Assembly: GCA_026391995.1 (NCBI GenBank) | Contig: JAPLCY010000103.1 | Coordinates: 1-10,217 of the forward strand | Origin: Candidatus Auribacterota bacterium | Lineage (GTDB): Bacteria; Auribacterota; Tritonobacteria; UBA1439 | DNA: 10,217 bases | Direction of reading: 5' to 3' | In this document: positions 6,159-10,217 of the stretch, piece by piece | Layout: each line of letters begins with the position of its first letter | Numbering within the stretch: position 1 is the stretch's first letter | Position numbers and translations under genes: made by a program | Notes under the pieces: generated by a model | What the model was told of the DNA's origin: nothing | Database searches by the model: none | The model's input: only the letters and a program-made list of their open reading frames with translations

Positions 6159-6188
6159 TAGACGAACGATCCCCGCACTATATATAGT
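6159..6188 (+). promoter_or_regulatory. Candidate promoter for the LmbE-type gene
   Basis: TAGACG (6159-6164) and TATAGT (6183-6188) are 18 bases apart and lie 30 bases before the ATG at 6219. The -10 box is inside a perfect palindrome (separate entry). The -35 match is only moderate. Confidence 0.45.
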
Positions 6189-6189
6189 G
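6176..6189. promoter_or_regulatory. Perfect 14-bp palindrome CACTATATATAGTG
   Basis: CACTATATATAGTG equals its own reverse complement and covers the candidate -10 box of the LmbE-type gene. A shorter related sequence, ACTATATAG, lies just upstream at 6153-6161. It may be an operator, or simply an AT-rich symmetric promoter element. Confidence 0.4.
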
Positions 6190-6218
6190 ATGGGAATACA
6201 CGGGAGCATTCGACACAC

Positions 6219-7637
6219 ATGAAACAGGTACCTTTGATCATTTTGGTCACGGGGATAGTAGTTACCATTGCCGTCGTCCTCTCTCTGCGCGCCCGGCAGA
6301 GGGTCGTGGCCTCCGCGCCGCCGGGGCTCTCCGCGCTTCCGCCGATCAGGCACAGTGACCGGATCCTTATACTCGCGCCGCACGAGGATGACGAGTCGCT
6401 CGGCTGCGGCGGGCTCATCCAGCAGGCGGTGGCCGTTGGCGCCCAGGTCCGCGTGCTCTACCTCACGAACGGCGACCACAACCAGCTTGCCTTTCTCCTG
6501 TACCGGAAAAGCCCGTGGATCAGCCCGAAGGTGAACAGGAGCATGGGGGAGGTGCGGCGCCGTGAGTCCACGGAGGCGATGCAGTATCTCGGCGTGTCCG
6601 CGGAGCAGCTTGAATTCCTCGGCTTTCCCGACAATGACACGCTCGGTATATGGACCAAACACTGGGGCGCCGCGCCGCCCCTCCACAGCATCCTCACCAA
6701 CACAACCGCCGTGCCGTACCGGGGCTCGCCTTTGTACGGGAAGCCGTACAAGGGGGAGGAGATTGTCGCCGGCGTGGAGCGCGCGCTGAAGGTCTTCAAC
6801 CCCACGCGTGTCTTCGTGCCTCATCCGATTGACGGCAACCCCGACCACCGCGCATTCTACCTGTTCCTCCAGGTGGCGTTGTTGAATTCCGGCCGGAATC
6901 TCCACTCTCCCACGGTGCTGACCTACCCGATCCATATGGGTCCGTGGCCGCGCCCGCACAGGTACCACCCCACGGAATGGCTCCCCTTCCCGAAATGCCT
7001 GCGGGGATCCGAAAAGGAATCGTTTACGCTTGAGCTCACCCCCGACCAGGTGCAGCGCAAGTACGAGGCGATTGGCATCTACAGGAGCCAGATGTCGGAT
7101 AGCGCATACTGGCTGACGGCATTCGCGCGGCGGAATGAACTGTATGTCCCTGTCGCCCCCCTGAATCTTTATCCGCATTCGCAATGGAGCGCACCCGCCG
7201 AGGCAATCGCCACCAGTGAGACGCGTGCCTATGAAGAAGAGGGGCATGAGGGGCATGTGAAGGAGATCGCGTACCTGAACTCGCCCGAGGGATTGGTTGC
7301 CAGGATCGCGCTGAGCCATCAGGTCGACAGGGATATAGGTATTGCGATAAATGAATTCGGATACCGTCAGGACACCCCGTTTGGCAACATGCCCAAGATC
7401 AGGGTCGAGTGGTATCTCAAACGTCTCTCGGTGAGCAATGGCGGGGATGAGGTTGTACAGCACGGGGTGGGTGTGGTGGAATCAGAGAAATCTATAGAGG
7501 TACTGATCCCCTGGGCATTGCTGGGCTATCCCGAGACGGTATTTGCCGAGATGAATGGCCGGCTCGGCCCGATTGCCATCTCTCACGGACCGTGGCAGGT
7601 TCTCGAGATAAAAGCGGGGTCCCACCTGCTGCAGTGA
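6219..7637 (+). CDS. Membrane-anchored PIG-L/LmbE-family deacetylase with extra C-terminal domain
   Basis: A zinc-dependent de-N-acetylase of the PIG-L/LmbE superfamily, whose members deacetylate N-acetylglucosamine-linked lipids, mycothiol or antibiotic intermediates. The 472-residue product opens with one membrane segment (residues 4-22) followed by basic RARQR, which by charge suggests a cytoplasmic catalytic part, though this is uncertain. The deacetylase signature APHEDDESLGCGG (53-65) supplies His55, Asp57 and Asp58, and a second metal-site region HPIDGNPDHRAFY (202-214) supplies the third histidine. RRRESTEAMQYLGV (113-126) and EFLGFPDND (132-140) are also typical. KYEAIGIYRSQM (281-292) closes that domain. 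The remaining residues (about 315-472) are beta-rich, with SIEVLIPWALLGYPE near the end, resembling CBM9-like carbohydrate-binding domains; this is a tentative call. GGGAG lies 12 bases before the ATG. The stop overlaps the GTG of the GNAT gene (GTGA), so the two are translationally coupled. The substrate is unknown. Confidence 0.9.
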   Translation: MKQVPLIILVTGIVVTIAVVLSLRARQRVVASAPPGLSALPPIRHSDRILILAPHEDDESLGCGGLIQQAVAVGAQVRVLYLTNGDHNQLAFLLYRKSPWISPKVNRSMGEVRRRESTEAMQYLGVSAEQLEFLGFPDNDTLGIWTKHWGAAPPLHSILTNTTAVPYRGSPLYGKPYKGEEIVAGVERALKVFNPTRVFVPHPIDGNPDHRAFYLFLQVALLNSGRNLHSPTVLTYPIHMGPWPRPHRYHPTEWLPFPKCLRGSEKESFTLELTPDQVQRKYEAIGIYRSQMSDSAYWLTAFARRNELYVPVAPLNLYPHSQWSAPAEAIATSETRAYEEEGHEGHVKEIAYLNSPEGLVARIALSHQVDRDIGIAINEFGYRQDTPFGNMPKIRVEWYLKRLSVSNGGDEVVQHGVGVVESEKSIEVLIPWALLGYPETVFAEMNGRLGPIAISHGPWQVLEIKAGSHLLQ

Positions 7638-8275
7638 ACCCTTACACGATCAGGCCCTATCACACCGGTGATCGCGGCCCCGTGCGGCGCATCTGCGCGG
7701 ACACGGCTCTCTACGGCACACCGGCCGCCGTGTTCGCCGGTGATGTTGATCTTATCGTCGACGGCCTTCTCGATTACTACATCCTCTATGAGCCGGAATC
7801 CCTTTTTGTCGCGGAGCGATCGGGGACCGTTGTCGGCTACCTGTCCGGCTGCGTTGATTCGCGGAGGCATGACCGTTATCTCACCACACGCATAGTTCCG
7901 CGGCTTGTCCTGCGCTGGCTGTGCCGGGGTGATTGTCTTCGGGCCTGGAGCTGGCAGCTCATGGCAGCGCTCACCAGCGCGGGAAGACAGAGGTTGCGGC
8001 ATCTGAGCCCCGTTCGTGACCTGTATCCCGCCCACTGTCATATCAACCTGGATCCCGAATATCGCGGGGGCGGTATCGGCGCGGCGCTCTGGGATGCGTT
8101 CCGCGAACGCCTCATGGCGCTTCACGTACCGGGGATCCACATCTCCAGCCCCACGGAGGGCGGGAAGCGTTTCTTCGCGAAGCTGGGATTTACGCGTCTT
8201 GCCGCATTTCCGGCGCCGCCGCTCGGCGGCGTGTCACCGGGGGAGATATGGCTTATGGTACTCCGTCTTGGATGA
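7634..8275 (+). CDS. GNAT-family N-acetyltransferase
   Basis: Predicted to transfer an acetyl group from acetyl-CoA to an amine; the acceptor is unknown. From the GTG at 7634 the product has 213 residues and opens with the usual strand YTIRPYHTGDRGPVRRI (4-20). SLFVAERSGTVVGYLSG (56-72) forms the central strands. The acetyl-CoA pyrophosphate loop is INLDPEYRGGGIGAAL (137-152), matching RxxGxGxA. KRFFAKLGFTRLAAF (178-192) is the typical C-terminal segment. The region from about 80 to 130, rich in Arg, Trp and Leu, is an insertion between these strands and could contact the acceptor. The GTG overlaps the TGA of the deacetylase gene, so its translation probably depends on that of the upstream gene. 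An in-frame ATG at 7592 is rejected because it lies inside the deacetylase gene and has no better ribosome site. Confidence 0.9.
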   Translation: MNPYTIRPYHTGDRGPVRRICADTALYGTPAAVFAGDVDLIVDGLLDYYILYEPESLFVAERSGTVVGYLSGCVDSRRHDRYLTTRIVPRLVLRWLCRGDCLRAWSWQLMAALTSAGRQRLRHLSPVRDLYPAHCHINLDPEYRGGGIGAALWDAFRERLMALHVPGIHISSPTEGGKRFFAKLGFTRLAAFPAPPLGGVSPGEIWLMVLRLG

Positions 8276-8297
8276 ATGTGGGTGCAGGGACAATGAT

Positions 8298-8333
8298 TGC
8301 CATCGTGTGTGACGGTAGTTTAGTGCGATGGCA
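8298..8333. repeat. Inverted repeat between the convergent GNAT and coiled-coil genes
   Basis: Perfect 8-bp arms TGCCATCG (8298-8305) and CGATGGCA (8326-8333) enclose 20 bases. It lies 22 bases after the GNAT stop. There is no T-tract on either strand, so it is not a classical terminator, but it could stabilise the 3' end of either transcript. The rest of 8276-8407 shows nothing I can name. Confidence 0.5.
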
Positions 8334-8407
8334 GGATTGAACAGTGGAGCGAAGCAATTATTTGGTTGTAATATATTCTGGGGGAAGTAAAAGCAAAGAG
8401 TGTCCCC

Positions 8408-8881
8408 TCATCTTGCAGGCGGCGTGATCCGATCCTCGCTGCTGTCCTGCCACATATGCTTCACGCAGTCGGGGCATAGCCAGTGTGTGATCTCGGCGTC
8501 TGAGTGCTCGCGGAAGTACACCTCGATCTGCTGCCAGTAGCCCTTGTCATTGCGCACCTTTTTGCACGAGCCGCACATCGGCAGAAGCCCCTTGAGCACC
8601 TTGATTTTCGCAAGAGAGTCCCGGAGGGCCCTGTTCGCGGTGTCAAGTTCGGCGTTCGTCTGGCGCAGCTCCCGTTCGATCTCCTTTTCTCTCGCCAGCT
8701 TGCGAAAATTCATGTCGACGAGGATGCCGAGGATGACCAGGAGTATGGAGACGACGATGTCGATGTAAAACTTATCAGGCGGGGCGAGGAAAAAGAAGCT
8801 TCCGATCTTCTCGATATCGAGAACCGCGATCGCCGCGGCGATGCTGATGAGGGTGAAGCACCAACGCTTGATAAAGTGCAT
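8408..8881 (-). CDS. Small membrane protein with coiled coil and C-terminal four-cysteine domain
   Basis: The 157-residue product has two membrane segments (about 8-21 and 40-56) with basic residues at both cytoplasmic ends (KRW, then RKLAREK), so both termini should be cytoplasmic. A coiled coil follows (about 60-96). The C-terminal domain has CGSC (103-106), KKVRNDKGYWQQIE (107-120) and CPDC (136-139), four cysteines spaced as in a zinc-binding fold. The phrase LKGLLPxCxxCKKxRxDxGYWxQIE is one I know from the C-termini of PAS, GAF and response-regulator proteins, where it is an output or accessory module of unknown action. Here it occurs without any recognisable sensor domain. The ATG at 8881 has GGAGG at 6 bases and a TATAAT box upstream. 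The gene runs convergent to the GNAT gene and divergent from the sirtuin. Role unknown; a membrane-linked signalling accessory is a reasonable inference. Confidence 0.82.
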   Translation of the reverse strand: MHFIKRWCFTLISIAAAIAVLDIEKIGSFFFLAPPDKFYIDIVVSILLVILGILVDMNFRKLAREKEIERELRQTNAELDTANRALRDSLAKIKVLKGLLPMCGSCKKVRNDKGYWQQIEVYFREHSDAEITHWLCPDCVKHMWQDSSEDRITPPAR

Positions 8882-8907
8882 GGCTGTCCTCCAGCGGCTA
8901 TTTTCTA

Positions 8908-8913
8908 ATTATA
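8908..8913 (-). promoter_or_regulatory. -10 box of the coiled-coil membrane protein gene
   Basis: The - strand reads TATAAT, a perfect -10 hexamer, 27 bases upstream of the ATG. No good -35 box is visible at 16-18 bases (GTGCAT at 17). Confidence 0.5.
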
Positions 8914-8963
8914 CCGAGCCCATGAGCGCCATGCACTATCTTTTAAGATTCGTACTTCCTCGG

Positions 8964-8994
8964 TTGCGTGGGGCTCCATCTATTCTGCTAGAAT
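8964..8994 (+). promoter_or_regulatory. Candidate promoter of the sirtuin gene
   Basis: TTGCGT (8964-8969), the same -35 as at 496-501, and TAGAAT (8989-8994) are 19 bases apart, slightly longer than optimal. They lie 22 bases before the ATG at 9017. Confidence 0.45.
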
Positions 8995-8996
8995 AG
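8980..8996. promoter_or_regulatory. Operator-like palindrome over the sirtuin -10 box
   Basis: Perfect 7-bp arms CTATTCT (8980-8986) and AGAATAG (8990-8996) are separated by GCT and cover the TAGAAT box. A dimeric repressor bound here would block the promoter. The binding factor is unknown. Confidence 0.5.
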
Positions 8997-9016
8997 CTGG
9001 TGGGGACGGAGGATGC

Positions 9017-9772
9017 ATGGAGCGGCGAATACCTGACGGGCTGGTGGCCGCGCTTGCCCGGGCGAAGTGCGTGGTCGTGTTCACGGGCGCGGGGGTGTCC
9101 GCGGAGAGCGGCATACCCACATTCCGCGATGCGATGAGCGGGCTGTGGGCGAGATTTGACCCGATGCAGCTCGCCACGCCGGAGGCGTTCATGCGCGATC
9201 CTGTGATGGTGAGCCGCTGGTATGACGAGCGCCGCCTGAATTGCGCGGCATGCACACCAAATCCGGGCCACAGGGCCCTAGTTCTCATGGAGGAGCGCCT
9301 CGTCGCCGCGGGAAGCGAGTTCACACTGCTGACGCAGAATGTGGATCGGCTGCACCAGGCCGCCGGCAGCAGGAACGTGCTGGAGCTTCACGGTTCTATT
9401 TGGGAGTGGAGGTGCTGCGCGTGCGGGGCACGCAGGGAGGAGAGGGGAGGGCCGCTCGGCGAATACCCGCCGCGGTGCGCGTGCGGCGGGATCAGGAGGC
9501 CGGGCGTGGTGTGGTTCGGGGAGCAGCTCCCGGGGGCGGTGTGTGCCGCGGCTGACCGCGCGCTCGGGGAATGCGATCTATTTTTCTCGATCGGGACAAG
9601 CGCGGTGGTGCAACCCGCGGCGGGCTTTATCCATACCGCAAAGAAACGCGGGGCCCGGACGGTCGAGATCAATCGCGACCCGACGCCGGTCTCCGATCTG
9701 GTTGACTGGTCGGTTATGGGCAAGTCGGGTGAGATTTTGCCGGAGCTGGTTGACCGTGCATTCAAGAATTGA
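9017..9772 (+). CDS. Class III sirtuin, NAD-dependent protein deacylase (CobB/SIRT5-like)
   Basis: Removes acyl groups from protein lysines using NAD+, giving nicotinamide and O-acyl-ADP-ribose. The 251-residue product has the NAD motif GAGVSAESGIPTFR (24-37), TQNVD (106-110), the catalytic His in ELHG (His125), and GTSAVVQPAA (193-202). The zinc site is CxxC...CxC: C133 or C134, C136, C154 and C156. RPGVVWFGEQLP (161-172) is typical of the CobB group. The Tyr-x-x-Arg pair that lets class III sirtuins accept succinyl- or malonyl-lysine is present as YDER (Tyr69, Arg72), so desuccinylase or demalonylase activity is likely by family knowledge. The ATG has GGAGG at 4 bases; an overlapping ATG at 9013 is out of frame. 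No acyl-CoA synthetase, the frequent target of CobB, lies next to it. It is divergent from the coiled-coil membrane protein gene. Confidence 0.95.
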   Translation: MERRIPDGLVAALARAKCVVVFTGAGVSAESGIPTFRDAMSGLWARFDPMQLATPEAFMRDPVMVSRWYDERRLNCAACTPNPGHRALVLMEERLVAAGSEFTLLTQNVDRLHQAAGSRNVLELHGSIWEWRCCACGARREERGGPLGEYPPRCACGGIRRPGVVWFGEQLPGAVCAAADRALGECDLFFSIGTSAVVQPAAGFIHTAKKRGARTVEINRDPTPVSDLVDWSVMGKSGEILPELVDRAFKN

Positions 9773-9794
9773 AATCGCGATCGGACGGATTGAA

Positions 9795-9833
9795 CGGATT
9801 AAAAGGCTGTACATGGAAAATCTGCCTAATCCG
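9795..9833. repeat. Inverted repeat after the sirtuin gene
   Basis: CGGATTA (9795-9801) and TAATCCG (9827-9833) are perfect 7-bp arms around 25 bases. A second CGGATT lies just before at 9786-9791, giving a 9-base direct repeat. No T-tract follows. It begins the repeat-rich, gene-free stretch 9773-10165. Confidence 0.5.
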
Positions 9834-9845
9834 CTGCGAGAAGTT

Positions 9846-9879
9846 GTAGCGCATACCATAGCGCATACTTCAATGTGCG
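9846..9879 (+). repeat. REP-like element, degenerate copy A
   Basis: A GTAG half-unit at 9846-9849 is followed after 12 bases by ATAG (9858-9861) and a hairpin CGCATAC (9862-9868), loop TTCA, ATGTGCG (9873-9879) with six pairs of seven, one of them G-T. The layout matches copies B and C, with one change in the tetranucleotide and some stem decay. Confidence 0.6.
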
Positions 9880-9890
9880 GCATTATTGTG

Positions 9891-9920
9891 CGCGCATAGG
9901 CGCGCATGGGCGGGCATGAC
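9891..9920. repeat. Three 10-bp direct repeats, CGCGCATRGG type
   Basis: CGCGCATAGG (9891-9900), CGCGCATGGG (9901-9910) and CGGGCATGAC (9911-9920) follow each other without a gap between REP copies A and B. Confidence 0.6.
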
Positions 9921-9935
9921 AACAGGCAGGCAACA

Positions 9936-9983
9936 GGCAGACTAAAGTCTGCCCTACGAGTCTGCCCTACGAGTCCGCCCTAC
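9936..9983 (-). repeat. REP-like element, copy B, with two extra GTAG half-units
   Basis: On the - strand three GTAG occur at 9983-9980, 9970-9967 and 9957-9954, a strict 13-base step. The last is followed directly by GGCAGAC, loop TTTA, GTCTGCC (9953-9936), a perfect 7-bp hairpin. The first two carry only the 5' arm of the hairpin. Confidence 0.8.
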
Positions 9984-10002
9984 AGGATATTTTTCAATTA
10001 CC

Positions 10003-10036
10003 GGCGTATGCCATAGCATGGTCCATTGGATACGCC
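10003..10036. repeat. Hairpin at the centre of the REPIN-like element
   Basis: GGCGTAT, one bulged G (10010) and CCA (to 10013) pair with TGG and ATACGCC (10027-10036), a 10-bp stem with a 13-base loop that itself contains ATGG-T-CCAT. Confidence 0.6.
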
Positions 10037-10043
10037 ATCTTCT

Positions 10044-10089
10044 GTAGGGCGCACTGTAGCACACACTGTAGCGCACACTTTAGTGTGCG
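10044..10089 (+). repeat. REP-like element, copy C, with two extra GTAG half-units
   Basis: GTAG occurs at 10044-10047, 10056-10059 and 10068-10071, a strict 12-base step. The third is followed directly by CGCACAC (10072-10078), loop TTTA (10079-10082) and GTGTGCG (10083-10089), a perfect 7-bp hairpin. Confidence 0.8.
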
Positions 10090-10165
10090 ATCAACAATCA
10101 ACGATCAGCAGTAAGGGACGGATTATTTCTTGTGAATGAATAGCGAGGCGATGGAGGGATCATGT

Positions 10166-10217
10166 ATGAAGATATCCAATGAGGTGATCGAGTTTGATAC
10201 CAAGGGTGATGGGGATT
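10166..10217 (+). CDS. Probable YjbQ-family protein (secondary thiamine-phosphate synthase type), 5' end only
   Basis: Only 17 codons are in the window, reading MKISNEVIEFDTKGDGD. This opening resembles the first strand of YjbQ/UPF0047 proteins, small trimeric enzymes reported to have weak thiamine-phosphate synthase activity, which commonly begin with a strand of the form 'xxIEFxTKGxxDxxDIT'. The ATG at 10166 has GGAGG (10153-10157) at 8 bases; another ATG at 10162 is out of frame and meets a stop after five codons. The family call rests on very few residues, from memory, and could be wrong. Confidence 0.5.
   Translation, partial: MKISNEVIEFDTKGDGD

Larger units (their letters stand above)
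9936..10089. mobile_element. REPIN-like composite: two REP elements in opposite orientation
   Basis: REP copy B (- strand) and copy C (+ strand) lie tail-to-tail, with their GTAG heads facing a 60-base centre that holds its own hairpin. Each side has the same make-up: two truncated GTAG half-units and one full hairpin with a TTTA loop. The left and right stems differ by compensatory changes (G-C for C-G at stem positions 1 and 5), so pairing has been kept while sequence drifted. The GTAG tetranucleotide directly before a hairpin is the known recognition feature of REP elements handled by RAYT (TnpA-REP) transposases. Assignment to that class is an inference from structure; no transposase is in the window. 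Confidence 0.65.

Noticed and set aside
5955..7463. Open reading frame of 502 codons on the - strand
   Set aside because: It lies antisense to the LmbE-type gene, and its translation has no recognisable motif and is rich in Arg, Pro and His, as expected from the opposite strand of GC-rich coding DNA.
8315..8327. Fourth REP remnant (GTAG followed by TTTAGTGCG)
   Set aside because: It resembles a copy C that lost its 5' arm, but the match is too short to separate from chance and no hairpin forms.
8298..8333. Rho-independent terminator between the convergent genes
   Set aside because: The stem is good but the loop is 20 bases and no T-tract follows on either strand.
8401..8440. Terminator for the - strand coiled-coil gene (GGGGA...TCCCC near 8383-8405)
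   Set aside because: Only about five pairs around a long loop and no clean T-tract; too weak to call.
9339..9899. Open reading frame overlapping the sirtuin and running into the repeats
   Set aside because: It is out of frame with the clear sirtuin gene, and its end is made of repeat sequence.
9846..10089. CRISPR array
   Set aside because: The repeats are 12-13 bases apart, occur on both strands and leave no spacers; no cas gene is near.

Overview
The window is GC-rich bacterial DNA with eleven genes, nine of them complete. Nine genes lie on the + strand and two on the - strand. Several products carry Sec-type signal peptides and the promoters look sigma70-like, which suggests a Gram-negative type of envelope. 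The mix is: a zinc-ribbon MscL, a bacterial DRG/Obg-like GTPase with a TGS domain, a short MutY relative without an iron-sulfur cluster, a membrane PIG-L/LmbE protein, and a class III sirtuin. With REP-like repeats between genes, this fits an uncultured lineage, perhaps a deep-branching or PVC-like one, but the sequence does not fix the taxon. I see no phage, plasmid, CRISPR or toxin-antitoxin module, and no rRNA or tRNA.

Layout. Positions 1-440 (-) hold the N-terminal part of a short-chain dehydrogenase. Divergent from it, 608-1027 encodes a secreted protein with four Met/Lys-rich repeats, closed by a strong intrinsic terminator. mscL (1138-1608) starts 30 bases beyond that terminator and is followed 4 bases later by the GTPase gene (1613-2590). 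A new promoter at 2611-2639 opens a two-gene unit: a secreted OB-fold-like protein, then an orphan periplasmic binding protein whose best-placed ribosome-binding site points to an ATA start codon. Another promoter (4106-4135) precedes a secreted phospholipase D-like protein. The MutY-like gene follows almost directly. A palindromic promoter region precedes the LmbE-type deacetylase gene, which overlaps a GNAT acetyltransferase gene by GTGA. On the - strand (8408-8881) lies a small membrane protein with a cytoplasmic coiled coil and a four-cysteine domain. Divergent from it is the sirtuin gene (9017-9772), with an operator-like palindrome over its -10 box. The window ends in the first codons of a probable YjbQ gene.

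The most interesting non-coding part is 9795-10089, between the sirtuin and the YjbQ start. It carries at least three copies of one hairpin element: the tetranucleotide GTAG followed directly by a 7-bp stem and a 4-base loop. Two near-perfect copies face each other in opposite orientation and differ by compensatory base changes. Each has two further GTAG half-units placed at strict 12- or 13-base steps. This is the architecture expected of REP/REPIN elements moved by REP-associated tyrosine transposases (RAYT/TnpA-REP). No such transposase lies in the window.

The genes do not form one pathway. They read as small independent housekeeping, envelope and repair units. The pairs likely to be co-expressed are mscL with the GTPase, the OB-fold protein with the binding protein, the phospholipase D-like protein with the glycosylase, and the deacetylase with the acetyltransferase.
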